Part shown: positions 33,780 to 42,446 of the stretch, piece by piece | Position numbering within the stretch: the stretch's first letter is position 1 | How the letters are laid out: the number at the start of each line of letters is the position of its first letter | Source of the DNA: Spirosoma agri | GTDB taxonomy: Bacteria; Bacteroidota; Bacteroidia; Cytophagales; Spirosomataceae | Length of the DNA: 64,000 bases | Assembly (NCBI RefSeq): GCF_010747415.1 | Contig: NZ_JAAGNZ010000001.1 | Location: 682,001 to 746,000, forward strand | Reading direction: 5' to 3' | The notes under the pieces: model-generated | What the model was told of the DNA's origin: nothing | The model's database searches: none | What the model saw: only the letters and a program-made list of their open reading frames with translations | Position numbers and translations under genes: made by a program

Positions 33780-35474
33780 ATGACTATAACGTGTAAAAAG
33801 AAGAGTTGGGTGAGTCGATTGCTGTTCGTCTATTCGCTCATGCTGTTCATAACGTATTCGCTCAGCGTAACCGCCCATGTGGGTAGTGCGGGCGTAATTG
33901 TTCAGAAACAGGCCGGTAAGTACCAGTTACTGATTCAGGTAAACCCACCCGACGTGGTTCCCGGAACGGCCAAAGTAACGGTATTTGTCGAGCAGGGACG
34001 GGTTAGCAGCCTGGGCGCACGACCTATCTATTTTCGGTCGGGCGATAAAGGTGCGCCAGCATTCGATGACCTGAAGTCCGTCGGTAACAATAGCTACGAA
34101 GCCGATCTCTGGCTGATGAATTCAGGTTCATCAAGCATCGAATTGACGATTGATGGACCGGATGGAAAACAGCAGGTTGTGGTGCCCGTTGTGGCGGTCG
34201 CTACGGCTTTGCGTGATATGCCCGCCGGAACGGGTTGGGGGCTGGCTGCTATGGGTCTGCTGCTGACGATTATGCTAATCACAATTCTCGGGGCCAGTAA
34301 TGCCGATGGCATGGTGGCACCGAGCCAACCGATTCTACCCGCGCTCCGGCGTCGGCGGTTGATCGGTATGGGCGTTGGGCTGGTGGTTCTGGTGTTCATT
34401 TCGGTCGGCTGGCGGTCGTGGTGGAACAACACTGCCGAAGCGTACCGAAGCGAACAGCTGTACAAGCCCCTGCCCATTCATACGTCGGTGACGGTTGCCA
34501 ACGCGCAGCGCCAGTTGACAATTCGACTTGATACGGCAATGTCCGGAGAAAACGGGCGTCTTCGGCGGACGCTGAGTTACGTGTTGCCTGACCACGGGAA
34601 GCTAATGCACGCCTTTATGGTCCGCATGCCGGGTCTGGACGCGTTCGCCCACCTGCACCCGAACCGACGCGATACCCTTCACTACGATGCGGCACTGCCC
34701 CCGCTGCCGGGTGGCAAATACCTGCTCTACGCCGATGTGGTTTACCGCAGTGGTTTTGCCGAAACGCTGACCGATACCGTCGAGATACCATCCCCTAAAA
34801 TTGGTGCGGATGCAGCTACTGCCGCCAAACCATCCGATCCCGACGATAGCTGGCATGTGACCGAACCGATGGGTGTAAAACCCAACGCGGTGAACGTGCC
34901 GCATCTGGACAACGATATGGTTGTTTGTGGTAAACCCGGTGCCAGCACTAAGCTGGAAGATGGATCTACGATGATCTGGATGGATAAGAAAAGCCAAGTG
35001 TTGGAAGCCGGGAAATTATACACGCTAAAATTCGCCGTTGCTGATGCGCAGGGGAAAGCGGTGACGCTGGAACCGTACCTCGGTATGGGTGGTCATGCTG
35101 CTATATTGCGCTCGGACGGATCGGTGTACATCCACCTCCACCCGGTTGGCACCTATTCAATGGCGGCTGAACGGTCGATGGTAGGCCGGATTGCCGACAC
35201 AGCCCGAACGTTCCATTATCCCGATGCGGTCAAATTTCGGGATAGTATCGATACGTACATCGCCACCTTGAAAACGCTGCCCGAAGCTGAAAAGAACAAG
35301 TTGCTGATGGCGAGTATGCCGACCATGAATCACGGTATGAAGACCAACAACATGGTCGAATTTCCGTATGCGTTTCCCCGCGCCGGTCACTACCGGATGT
35401 GGATTCAGGTGAAACGAAATGGCCGTGTGCTGACGGGCGTTTTCGATACACAAGTAAACGAACCGCTGCTGTAG
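33780..35474 (+). CDS. Exported/membrane protein with two HLHP domains, putative metal binding
   Basis: 564 residues. Signal peptide to Ala32 (LSVTA) would leave His33 as the first mature residue (HVGSAGVIVQKQAGKY), the arrangement used by histidine-brace copper proteins such as CopC and PmoB; this is an inference. Residues 33-140 look like a beta-sandwich, then two transmembrane helices (153-172, 194-210), then two related extracytoplasmic domains: His272, His277, His291 and His293 (LPDHGKLMHAF, FAHLHP) and His439, His452 and His454 (GMGGHAAILR, YIHLHP), each ending in a strand like PGGKYLLYADVV or RAGHYRMWIQVK. The domains resemble each other, so they probably arose by duplication. Co-transcribed with the His-rich membrane gene before it. 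Confidence 0.72.
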   Translation: MTITCKKKSWVSRLLFVYSLMLFITYSLSVTAHVGSAGVIVQKQAGKYQLLIQVNPPDVVPGTAKVTVFVEQGRVSSLGARPIYFRSGDKGAPAFDDLKSVGNNSYEADLWLMNSGSSSIELTIDGPDGKQQVVVPVVAVATALRDMPAGTGWGLAAMGLLLTIMLITILGASNADGMVAPSQPILPALRRRRLIGMGVGLVVLVFISVGWRSWWNNTAEAYRSEQLYKPLPIHTSVTVANAQRQLTIRLDTAMSGENGRLRRTLSYVLPDHGKLMHAFMVRMPGLDAFAHLHPNRRDTLHYDAALPPLPGGKYLLYADVVYRSGFAETLTDTVEIPSPKIGADAATAAKPSDPDDSWHVTEPMGVKPNAVNVPHLDNDMVVCGKPGASTKLEDGSTMIWMDKKSQVLEAGKLYTLKFAVADAQGKAVTLEPYLGMGGHAAILRSDGSVYIHLHPVGTYSMAAERSMVGRIADTARTFHYPDAVKFRDSIDTYIATLKTLPEAEKNKLLMASMPTMNHGMKTNNMVEFPYAFPRAGHYRMWIQVKRNGRVLTGVFDTQVNEPLL

Positions 35475-35503
35475 ACAGTAGGATAAGATCATCTTTTGTT
35501 TTT

Positions 35504-35566
35504 AAGTGTATCGCGGACTTCAGTCCGTTTTCTAGACAGGAACGGACTGAAGTCCGTGATACACTT
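35504..35566. repeat. REP-like nested palindrome
   Basis: Arms of 26 nt (35504-35529 and 35541-35566) pair with one G-T exception across an 11-base loop. Each arm holds its own small palindrome, CGGACTTCAGTCCG or its partner. It ends 7 bases before the ATG at 35574. This looks like a dispersed REP/MITE-type element and can also act as a terminator for the gene ending at 35474. Confidence 0.7.
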
Positions 35567-35573
35567 ACTGCTT

Positions 35574-36536
35574 ATGCCTCACTCCGTGACTCGTCGCCAA
35601 CTAATGGCGACGCTGACTACTGCCGCCGGTGCGTCTTTTCTACCTGCTTCGGCAGCTCCGCAACCGGCTGAACCGTCGTTGGCTCCTCTGGCCACCCCGC
35701 CACCGTTCATCCTCTGCCTGAATATGAGCACCATTCGGGGCCACAAGCTTGGGTTGGTAAAGGAGTTAGAAACGGCCTCGAAAGCTGGGTTCAAATCCGT
35801 TGAAATATGGATCGACTCACTCCAGGAATACCTCAAATCAGGCGGAACCACGGCAGATTTGCGCAAGCGACTGGCTGATCTGACCATTCGCGTTGAGAAT
35901 GCCATCGGCTTTGCGCCTTGGATTGTCGATGATGAAGCGGTTCGGGCCAAAGGTGTCGATCAGCTCAAACGCGAAATGGAACTGCTGGCTCAGATCGGCT
36001 GCAAGCGAGTGGCAACGCCATCGGTTGGCGCACAGGCTCCGGATGCGCCTGTCATCGACCTACGAAAAGCCGCTGAACGATACCGCGCGATTCTGGAAGT
36101 AGGTGATCAGACCGGAGTGGTGCCCCAGCTGGAAATGTGGGGTTTCGCAAAAAACCTGACCAAGTTGAGCGATGTGATGTATGTTGCCGTCGAAAGTGGC
36201 CACCCATCCGCACGACTACTGCTCGATATTTATCACATGTTCAAAGGAGGGTCGAGCATCGACAGCCTTCCGCTGATCGGAAAACCCGCGATCGAGGTGT
36301 TTCACGTTAATGACTACCCGGCTAACCTAACGCGTCAGGCCATTGGCGATGCTGATCGGGTGTATCCCGGCGATGGCGTTGCACCTATCCAGGAGACGCT
36401 GAAACGGATCAAAGACCCCAATAAATCCATCGTGCTGTCACTGGAAGTTTTCAACAAAAACTACTATGCGCAGGACGCACTGACGGTTGCCAAAACGTCG
36501 ATGGAGAAGATGAAAAAGATGATCGCTGGGGTATAG
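35574..36536 (+). CDS. Tat-exported sugar phosphate isomerase/epimerase-like TIM-barrel protein
   Basis: 320 residues from ATG 35574 (MPHSVTRRQLMATLTTAAGASFLP), a start that gives a twin-arginine signal; the frame opens at 35496, but that part encodes the palindrome. The body is a xylose-isomerase-like TIM barrel: FILCLNMSTIRG, AGFKSVEIW, GCKRVATPS, VPQLEMWGF with metal-ligand Glu, LLLDIYHMFKGG with Asp and His, VFHVNDYP with His and Asp, VYPGDG and VLSLEVF with the last Glu. So the metal site seems whole. Substrate, probably a sugar or inositol, cannot be read. Single gene ending at the terminator 36541-36584. Confidence 0.9.
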   Translation: MPHSVTRRQLMATLTTAAGASFLPASAAPQPAEPSLAPLATPPPFILCLNMSTIRGHKLGLVKELETASKAGFKSVEIWIDSLQEYLKSGGTTADLRKRLADLTIRVENAIGFAPWIVDDEAVRAKGVDQLKREMELLAQIGCKRVATPSVGAQAPDAPVIDLRKAAERYRAILEVGDQTGVVPQLEMWGFAKNLTKLSDVMYVAVESGHPSARLLLDIYHMFKGGSSIDSLPLIGKPAIEVFHVNDYPANLTRQAIGDADRVYPGDGVAPIQETLKRIKDPNKSIVLSLEVFNKNYYAQDALTVAKTSMEKMKKMIAGV

Positions 36537-36540
36537 AGAA

Positions 36541-36584
36541 CGACCAAAGAAGCCCCGATATGCCAATCGGGGCTTCTTTGGTCG
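36541..36584. terminator. Perfect 19-bp bidirectional terminator
   Basis: Arms 36541-36559 and 36566-36584 pair perfectly round a 6-base loop and sit between two convergent genes (stops at 36536 and 36600). Confidence 0.88.
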
Positions 36585-36599
36585 ATACGAAGTCATTTG

Positions 36600-37727
36600 T
36601 CATTCCTTATCCGCCCGTCGGTCGGCGCGAATCTCCGGAATGGTATCCGGATCGATCAGGCCCAGTGAGGCTGCATGTTCGGCGGCTTCAACCGTGTCAG
36701 GAACGAGCAGCATCGGGACGTTGAACGCTTCGGCGGTTCGGATCAGTTCGCGAACGGACTCATCCCGCTGCTCTTCCGTTACATCGCGAATGTAGATAGC
36801 CCGAATCCGCCCCGGATTCTCCCGAACGACCTGCGTATAAATTTCCGGGTCCTGCTGACCACTGTCACCGATGAGCACGAAAGGCAACTGCGGGTTCACA
36901 TCCAGTACTTTTCGGATCATGGCCAGTTTGTGCGTATGATGCGATTGCGACGAAAGGAGTTTGGCACTAAAGCTGAAATCGCGTAGTAAAATGGGCCCTT
37001 TCGGAATGCCCTGAATCCGGAAAAAATCGACCAGCAGATCATACAGATTCCACGGACTGCTCGACACAAAGTAGATTGGATTGAACAGCGTCGTGATCGG
37101 TCCGCTTTGTAAAGCCCGGTAAAAAGCCGCCACCCCCGCGAAGGGAAGCCGGGTATACGCATTACCCAGGAATGTCAGTCGGGCAGTTTGCAACAGATTT
37201 GTTGCGCCGGTTACCAGAACGGTATCGTCAATATCCGAAATAACACCAAACTGGCTGTACAGGGGCGAAATCATCAGATGACCCTCTTTAACGACCGCTT
37301 CGCCATTGGGCTGCACAACGTCGTCCAGCGCATACCGGACCGGGAACCACGCCCGACCCGGCGGCAGATCATCCGGCGGATTGATCGTTAGCTCGAAATA
37401 GCCCTCTTTGTCAGTTGTTGTGGTATACGACTCGTCAAAGGCATCGACCCGAACAGTTACGTTGGGTACTTCATCACTCTCAAACCGCTGGTATGTCGCC
37501 AATAAATTCTGCCAGAACGTGTCGTTGTCGCTGGGTGTGCTGAGATCCCGTTCGCGCAGGACCCGCCCCGTAATCCAAACGGCAGTCGGACTCCCAAAGC
37601 CGCGATAGTAGACAAGTTTGTATGGTTTTTTCGCGTCAAGGCGCTTGGCAAGACGGTTTTTAAGCCGGTCGAACTGGTTTTCGGCGTCGGCGGATGCGCT
37701 TACTAAGAAATCTTTCCAGGTAGTCAT
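36600..37727 (-). CDS. App1-family phosphatase (DUF2183)
   Basis: 375 residues from ATG 37727 (MTTWKDFLVSAS), chosen because it overlaps the stop of the upstream gene as ATGA; the start at 37754 lies inside that gene. The C-terminal half is the App1/DUF2183 catalytic domain of HAD type, with the nucleophile motif SDIDDTVLVTG, YFVSSSPWNLYDLLVDFF as motif II and LIGDSGQQDPEIY as motif IV. The yeast relative App1 is a phosphatidate phosphatase; the bacterial substrate is not established. The N-terminal half (VYYRGFGSPTAVWITGRVL, VTVRVDAFDESYTTTTDKEGYFE) looks like a beta-sandwich. Confidence 0.92.
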   Translation of the reverse strand: MTTWKDFLVSASADAENQFDRLKNRLAKRLDAKKPYKLVYYRGFGSPTAVWITGRVLRERDLSTPSDNDTFWQNLLATYQRFESDEVPNVTVRVDAFDESYTTTTDKEGYFELTINPPDDLPPGRAWFPVRYALDDVVQPNGEAVVKEGHLMISPLYSQFGVISDIDDTVLVTGATNLLQTARLTFLGNAYTRLPFAGVAAFYRALQSGPITTLFNPIYFVSSSPWNLYDLLVDFFRIQGIPKGPILLRDFSFSAKLLSSQSHHTHKLAMIRKVLDVNPQLPFVLIGDSGQQDPEIYTQVVRENPGRIRAIYIRDVTEEQRDESVRELIRTAEAFNVPMLLVPDTVEAAEHAASLGLIDPDTIPEIRADRRADKE

Positions 37728-38314
37728 TGAATAGCTCGTTGGTAATCGGCCCACTCGTCAATGTCCGTCAATTCATCCAGCAACTCGACTGTCAGGTCAC
37801 GTTGTAAAATGGCCAGTTTGGTCAACTGGCAAAGTTCGGGTTGACTCCAGGGCATGTTGTCAAACAAAAACGGGTACAATTGCTTCGTACCCAGTAAATA
37901 ATACCCACCATCCGTTGCCGGTCCGATGACGACATCTGCTACCGTCAGGGCGTCGAATGCCCGTTCGATGTGGTCGGTGGTTAGTGTCAGGCAATCGCTG
38001 CCAATGATCACGACCCGATCAGCACCCGCGTCAAATTGCTCCCGGAAAGCATGTAGCATACGTTCTCCCAGGTCCTGACCGAGTTGCTGTCGTTTCTCAT
38101 AGTTGGCATTGTTCCAGTCGTCGGCTTGGTTAACGAAATCGCCGTAATAAACGACCTTATGGACGGGTAAAGGGTTCGTAATCTGTTGCGTATACTGGAG
38201 CAAATGCCGGTACACCTCAACGGCCCGCCCATCACCAACGGTTTGGGCAATGCGCGTTTTAACCTGCCCGGCAATGGGATTTTTCACGAAGATAATGAGG
38301 TGATTTTCGGCCAT
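37724..38314 (-). CDS. TIGR04282-family (DUF2064) glycosyltransferase-like protein
   Basis: 196 residues of the nucleotidyl/glycosyltransferase fold used in the DUF2064 family, whose members are named for arsenosugar biosynthesis in some bacteria. Signs: LIIFVKNPIAGQVKTRIAQTVGD at the start, the LGERM helix, VVIIGSDCLTLTTDHIERAFDAL with the Asp of the metal site, and DVVIGPATDGGYYLLG. No arsenic genes are near, so the name says little about its substrate here. It is translationally coupled to the App1-type gene downstream through an ATGA overlap, suggesting that the two work together, perhaps on a lipid or its headgroup. Confidence 0.9.
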   Translation of the reverse strand: MAENHLIIFVKNPIAGQVKTRIAQTVGDGRAVEVYRHLLQYTQQITNPLPVHKVVYYGDFVNQADDWNNANYEKRQQLGQDLGERMLHAFREQFDAGADRVVIIGSDCLTLTTDHIERAFDALTVADVVIGPATDGGYYLLGTKQLYPFLFDNMPWSQPELCQLTKLAILQRDLTVELLDELTDIDEWADYQRAIQ

Positions 38315-38421
38315 ACGGGGGTTTGGTGGTAACTTGCGGTCGAAATTAGTGATTGGAGGACCAGTCGTCTGTTGTAACTAAGCCAACCACTACGCACCAG
38401 TCACTAAATACTAATAAAACC

Positions 38422-38805
38422 ATGAGCAAACAAATTGTTTATACGGAGCAGGCTCCCGCGCCGATCGGGCCTTATAGTCAGGCAGTAAAAGTGCAGCCAG
38501 CGTCTGCTGCGGGCATGTTGTTCGTATCGGGTCAGGTCGCGATCGATCTGGCACCGTTGGGCGATATTCAGGCCGAAACGCAGAAAGTAATGGAAAATAT
38601 CGGCGCTATCTTGAAAGCCGCCGACATGGATTATACCCACATCGTTAAGTCCAGTATTTTCGTGAAAGACATGAATAATTTCGCGGCTATCAACGAAGTA
38701 TACGGTCGATTCTTCACCAGCGAACCGCCTGCTCGCGAGACGGTGGAAGTAGCCCGTCTGCCCAAAGATGTGAATGTTGAAATTTCAGTTATCGCTATTC
38801 AATGA
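38422..38805 (+). CDS. ridA: RidA family reactive imine/enamine deaminase
   Basis: 127 residues from ATG 38422 (MSKQIVYTEQAPAPIGPYSQAV); the frame opens at 38353 with non-family sequence. RidA hydrolyses reactive enamine/imine intermediates made by PLP enzymes, protecting other PLP enzymes. Motifs: IGPYSQAVKV near 13-22, MLFVSGQVAIDLAPLG, and PPARETVEVARLPKDVNVEIS with the catalytic Arg in ARETV. Whole and of usual length. The following gltX starts 91 bases on and the spacer holds the hairpin 38801-38877, whose first arm overlaps the ridA stop codon. Confidence 0.96.
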   Translation: MSKQIVYTEQAPAPIGPYSQAVKVQPASAAGMLFVSGQVAIDLAPLGDIQAETQKVMENIGAILKAADMDYTHIVKSSIFVKDMNNFAAINEVYGRFFTSEPPARETVEVARLPKDVNVEISVIAIQ

Positions 38806-38877
38806 ATAAAAGAGTGAGAGAATGAAAGAGCGTTACTAAACTAGACGACTTTCCACTCTTTCACTCTTTTATTCATT
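38801..38877 (+). repeat. Purine/pyrimidine-asymmetric hairpin in the ridA-gltX spacer
   Basis: Arms 38801-38824 (AATGAATAAAAGAGTGAGAG and four more bases) and 38854-38877 pair with two mismatches. The purine arm is first and contains the ridA stop; the pyrimidine arm is followed by CGCTCTTTATATTTTACT and the gltX ATG. Within the arms, GAGTGAA-type units repeat every seven to eight bases. Related to 26787-26864. Confidence 0.75.
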
Positions 38878-38895
38878 CGCTCTTTATATTTTACT

Positions 38896-40434
38896 ATGTC
38901 AACACCCGTTCGCGTTCGTTTCGCTCCCAGTCCGACTGGACCGCTGCATATTGGCGGGGTGCGTACTGCGCTCTACAATTACCTGTTCGCTCGGAAAATG
39001 GGCGGCAAAATGCTCCTTCGGATTGAAGATACGGACCAGAATCGCTTCGTGCCCGGTGCCGAAGAGTACATTCTGGAATCACTCCGCTGGGTTGGCATCG
39101 AGATCGATGAAGGACAAAGTATGGGTGGTCCCCACGCGCCTTACCGCCAGTCGGAACGTCGGGAGATTTATCAGAAAGAAGCCCAGCGGTTGATCGACGA
39201 GGGAAAAGCCTATTATGCGTTTGATACGGCGGAGGAACTGGATGCCATGCGCAAACGGCTCGAAGAAGCCAACGCGCCAGCCGCACAGTATAACTCGATT
39301 ACCCGAATGCAAATGCGCAACTCGCTGACCATGAAGGCTGACGAGGTACGTGCCCGCATCGACGCGGGTGATCCATATGTGATCCGGTTGAAAACGCCCC
39401 GCAAGGAAGAAGTTCGGCTAAACGACATTATTCGCGGTTGGGTGAACGTTCATTCGTCGGCCATTGATGACAAAGTACTGCTCAAATCCGATGGATTGCC
39501 AACGTATCACCTGGCGAATATCGTAGACGATCACCTGATGGGTATCACGCACGTCATTCGGGGTGAAGAGTGGTTGCCGTCGGCTCCGCTGCACGTTTTG
39601 CTGTACCGCTATTTAGGCTGGGAAGATACCATGCCTCAGTTTGCCCACCTGCCGCTGTTGCTCAAACCCGAAGGCAACGGAAAACTCAGCAAGCGTGATG
39701 CTGATCTGGGCGGTTTCCCGATTTTTCCGCTGCAATGGACCGATCCATTCACGGGACAGGTTGCCAAAGGGTTTCGGGAAGAAGGGTATCTGCCGGAAGC
39801 AACCGTAAATTTTTTGGCACTGCTGGGCTGGAATCCCGGTACGGAGCAGGAACTGTTTACAATGGATGAACTGATTGCGAGTTTTGATCTGGCGCAGGTG
39901 CATAAAGCGGGCGCGCGGTTTGACATTCAGAAGGCGCAGTGGTTCAACCACCAGTACGTTCGGCAACGGTCCGACGCGGAGCTGGCTCCGACCGTTCAGG
40001 AACAAGCCGAAGCCGCTGGGTTTACCTGCTCACCGGAAAAAGCGGAAAAAATTGTCGCCTTGCTGAAAGGACGCGTCAATTTCGCCCGTGAGATCTTTAC
40101 GGAAGCCGGAACGATTTTCAACGCACCCGCCACCTACGACGAAGCGATTGCTGCGGCCAAATGGAACGACGATGCTGTTCGTGCGGTGACTGCTTTCCGC
40201 GATGCTCTACAGTCATTCGACGGGGCGTTCGTCGCTGACGATATAAAACATGCGCTGGGCGACGCCATGCAGCAGGCTGGTATCAAACAGGGTAAAATCA
40301 TGCAGGCGATGCGGTTGGCACTGACAGGCTCCGGCGCTGGGCCTGATCTGATGTTGACAATGGAAATCATCGGTAAAGACGAAACCATGAAACGCCTTGA
40401 ACAGGCGCTTGGGGCACTGCATGTTAAAAGCTGA
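38896..40434 (+). CDS. gltX: Glutamate-tRNA ligase
   Basis: 512 residues, class I aminoacyl-tRNA synthetase charging tRNA(Glu) with glutamate in the cytosol. ATP-binding signature HIGG in SPTGPLHIGGVRTALYNYLFA at 12-32, LLRIEDTDQNR after it, and the KMSKS-type loop GKLSKRDADLGG near 256. The C-terminal anticodon-binding helices follow (LAQVHKAGARFDIQKAQWFNHQYV onward). All catalytic motifs are intact. The start ATG at 38896 opens straight into the family sequence (MSTPVRVRFAPSPTG). Confidence 0.98.
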   Translation: MSTPVRVRFAPSPTGPLHIGGVRTALYNYLFARKMGGKMLLRIEDTDQNRFVPGAEEYILESLRWVGIEIDEGQSMGGPHAPYRQSERREIYQKEAQRLIDEGKAYYAFDTAEELDAMRKRLEEANAPAAQYNSITRMQMRNSLTMKADEVRARIDAGDPYVIRLKTPRKEEVRLNDIIRGWVNVHSSAIDDKVLLKSDGLPTYHLANIVDDHLMGITHVIRGEEWLPSAPLHVLLYRYLGWEDTMPQFAHLPLLLKPEGNGKLSKRDADLGGFPIFPLQWTDPFTGQVAKGFREEGYLPEATVNFLALLGWNPGTEQELFTMDELIASFDLAQVHKAGARFDIQKAQWFNHQYVRQRSDAELAPTVQEQAEAAGFTCSPEKAEKIVALLKGRVNFAREIFTEAGTIFNAPATYDEAIAAAKWNDDAVRAVTAFRDALQSFDGAFVADDIKHALGDAMQQAGIKQGKIMQAMRLALTGSGAGPDLMLTMEIIGKDETMKRLEQALGALHVKS

Positions 40435-40450
40435 TCGGCGAAGGTTGTAG

Positions 40451-40675
40451 GCTGTACGTGGGCTAGCGTGGAAAGCGAGCATACCGTTCGGGAAGGGAGC
40501 GCGCGTGGAGGGTGATACCGATTTTATTCACAAGTTAGGTATTGCGCAAAAAGAATGTGACGAAACATGTTACTGGCTCGAATTGTTAAGAGCCACAAAC
40601 TACCTCGACGAAAAGCAATTTGTGTCGATACATGCCGATGCCGAAGTTTTGCTCAAACTAATCAAGAGCTATTAG
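40451..40675 (+). pseudogene. Remnant of a four-helix-bundle (23S rRNA IVP-like) protein
   Basis: Frame 40451-40675 has no ATG; a GTG at 40505 is the only plausible start and gives 56 residues. The sequence DTDFIHKLGIAQKECDE then TCYWLELLRATNYLD then HADAEVLLKLIKSY matches the C-terminal half of the four-helix-bundle family (TIGR02436, related to proteins encoded in 23S rRNA intervening sequences). The N-terminal two helices are absent: upstream in the frame only ASIPFGKGARVEG hints at the family, and a stop lies at 40448. So this is a truncated, probably dead copy. It is more A+T rich than gltX before it. It accounts for most of the 310 bases between gltX and the next gene. Confidence 0.75.
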
Positions 40676-40744
40676 TCTGACTAAAAAGAAAAATCGCTCT
40701 TGAGCAACCCTATAGCCCACAGCATACATCCTATATCTTTAGTT

Positions 40745-41035
40745 ATGGCAAAGAAGAAAACGAATCCCGACGAAAACGACAAGCCACGCGTTCATAAGGA
40801 ACTCGAAGGTTTCGATATTCAGATCAACTCGTTCGGTGAGATCACGACGAGTTTCGACATCGATAAAATCAACCAGTTTCTGAATAAAACGGTTGACGAT
40901 AAAAAACTGCGCCATCGCACGGATCTGAACCTCAAAGGGGAGCCTGAATCGGACGAAAAAGAAAAGGATTCGGACGATGAACGACTCTTCGACGAAACGG
41001 ATAACGATCTGCCCGACGATATCAATCAACGCTAA
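40745..41035 (+). CDS. Small acidic protein of unknown function
   Basis: 96 residues from ATG 40745 (MAKKKTNPDENDKPRVHKELEGFDIQ); the frame opens at 40700. It has a Lys-rich start, a middle segment FDIQINSFGEITTSFDIDKINQFLNKTVDDKK that may fold into a strand pair and helix, and a very acidic, low-complexity tail (SDEKEKDSDDERLFDETDNDLPDD). I do not recognise the family. Codon use looks coding, and a terminator begins at its stop, which supports a real gene. Confidence 0.7.
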   Translation: MAKKKTNPDENDKPRVHKELEGFDIQINSFGEITTSFDIDKINQFLNKTVDDKKLRHRTDLNLKGEPESDEKEKDSDDERLFDETDNDLPDDINQR

Positions 41036-41068
41036 AGCCCGACCCGCAAAAATGCCCGGTCGGGCTTT
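41034..41068 (+). terminator. Rho-independent terminator
   Basis: An 11-bp stem (41034-41044 with 41058-41068) followed by a T-run to 41072, starting on the stop codon of the small acidic protein gene. Confidence 0.9.
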
Positions 41069-41170
41069 TTTTGATCCGTTTGTACGAATACCGACGCGTA
41101 AAATGCGCACGTTTCCGTAGTTTTCGGCCAGTAATAATCACGGTGAAACCAACCGCTAACCGCACTCATC

Positions 41171-41953
41171 ATGTATTCTCACGAGATCGACTACAAAATC
41201 ATTGGCGAAGACATCCAGATCGTTGAAATAGAACTGGACCCGAACGAAACAGTCATTGCTGAAGCCGGTTCTATGCTGTTCATGGAAGACGGTATCGACT
41301 TTGAAACCAAAATGGGCGACGGCTCACAGCCCAATCAGGGGTTTATGGGCAAGCTGCTCCAGGCCGGTACGCGCATGATCACGGGCGAGTCGCTGTTCAT
41401 GACTCATTTCACCAACCGGTACGGCAGCGGAAAGCGCAAAGTTGCTTTTTCAGCACCTTATCCGGGAACGGTAATGCCCGTTAATCTGGGTACGACCGTC
41501 GGCAACACACTGATCGTTCAGAAAGATGCGTTCCTGTGTGCTGCGTTGGGTACCAAGCTGAGCATTCAGTTCAATCAGAAGTTAGGGGCCGGATTTTTTG
41601 GTGGGGAAGGTTTTATCCTGGAAAAACTTCAGGGTGACGGTATGGTGTTCATTCATGCCGGTGGCGTCGTTATCGAGCGGACGCTGAACAACGAAACGCT
41701 GCGGGTCGATACGGGGTGTGTAGTTGGTTTCGAGCCCAGCATCAGCTTCGATATTCAACGGTCGGGCGGGTTGAAAAGTATGATTTTCGGCGGTGAAGGG
41801 CTGTTTCTGGCCACTCTGCGCGGAACGGGCAAAGTCTGGATCCAGTCGATGCCGATCTCGAAACTGGTGCAACGCCTTGCTCCCAATGGCGGACAGGCTC
41901 ACAAAGAAGGGGGCTCAGTATTAGGCCAGTTAGGGAATTTGTTTGAGGATTAA
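41171..41953 (+). CDS. AIM24/TIGR00266 family protein
   Basis: 260 residues covering the AIM24 family (TIGR00266) from end to end. Signs: [35 protein letters not shown] at the start, [60 protein letters not shown] and [30 protein letters not shown]. The fold is a double-stranded beta helix (trimeric in solved members). The function is unknown in bacteria; the yeast mitochondrial relative helps membrane organisation. Stand-alone gene after the terminator at 41034-41068. Confidence 0.94.
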   Translation: MYSHEIDYKIIGEDIQIVEIELDPNETVIAEAGSMLFMEDGIDFETKMGDGSQPNQGFMGKLLQAGTRMITGESLFMTHFTNRYGSGKRKVAFSAPYPGTVMPVNLGTTVGNTLIVQKDAFLCAALGTKLSIQFNQKLGAGFFGGEGFILEKLQGDGMVFIHAGGVVIERTLNNETLRVDTGCVVGFEPSISFDIQRSGGLKSMIFGGEGLFLATLRGTGKVWIQSMPISKLVQRLAPNGGQAHKEGGSVLGQLGNLFED

Positions 41954-42049
41954 TTTGTCTTTGACCTGTGATCAGGCTGATCAATCGATACCCCGCAATT
42001 GGTAAACAACGGGATCAGCCGGATTAGAAAAATTAGCATTCAGAACTGT

Positions 42050-42340
42050 ATGGAAGTCATTTGCACCAACGACAACTTTCCCGCGCCCGTCCTGGCATTT
42101 TATGCTGAATTCGGCATTCAGACGCCAAAGCGCGATCAAATGTATACGATCCGGCAGGTCAAGCGCCATACGACCGGTGACACTGGGGTGCTGTTGAATG
42201 AAATTCAAAACCCAGAGGTGCCCGTTAAACATCCGGTCATGGGGGAGGTCTGGTTCGAACCAACCTTTAACATCAATCGCTTCGCTACGTTACTGGGCCA
42301 ACCGGTGCGTCAGGAAGAATTAGAAGATGTGAACGCCTGA
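42050..42340 (+). CDS. Small conserved-looking protein of unknown function
   Basis: 96 residues from ATG 42050 (MEVICTNDNFPAPVLAFYAEFG); the frame opens at 41999. The pattern of alternating strand and turn (QMYTIRQVKRHTTGDTGVLLNEIQNPEVP, then GEVWFEPTFNINRFATLLGQPV) looks like a small beta-barrel or SH3-like fold, and I have the impression of a family found in Bacteroidota but cannot name it. A terminator follows at 42363-42394. No neighbours suggest a role. Confidence 0.72.
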   Translation: MEVICTNDNFPAPVLAFYAEFGIQTPKRDQMYTIRQVKRHTTGDTGVLLNEIQNPEVPVKHPVMGEVWFEPTFNINRFATLLGQPVRQEELEDVNA

Positions 42341-42362
42341 TCGATCGCTGGTCTACCTAATA

Positions 42363-42394
42363 AAAAAGCCCTGCACCAAACCGCTGGGCTTTTT
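42363..42394 (+). terminator. Short Rho-independent terminator
   Basis: A 9-bp stem with A- and T-runs (AAAAAGCCC with GGGCTTTTT) round a 14-base loop, 23 bases past the preceding stop. Confidence 0.8.
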
Positions 42395-42446
42395 CGTTGT
42401 TTGCATAATTCGGGCAGTTGTCCGGCCAAGATATACCACTCACACT

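Noticed and set aside
32487..35474. Methane/ammonia monooxygenase genes
   Set aside because: Only the spacing of three residues in one motif fits PmoC; no PmoA- or PmoB-like subunit is present and the overall sequence differs.
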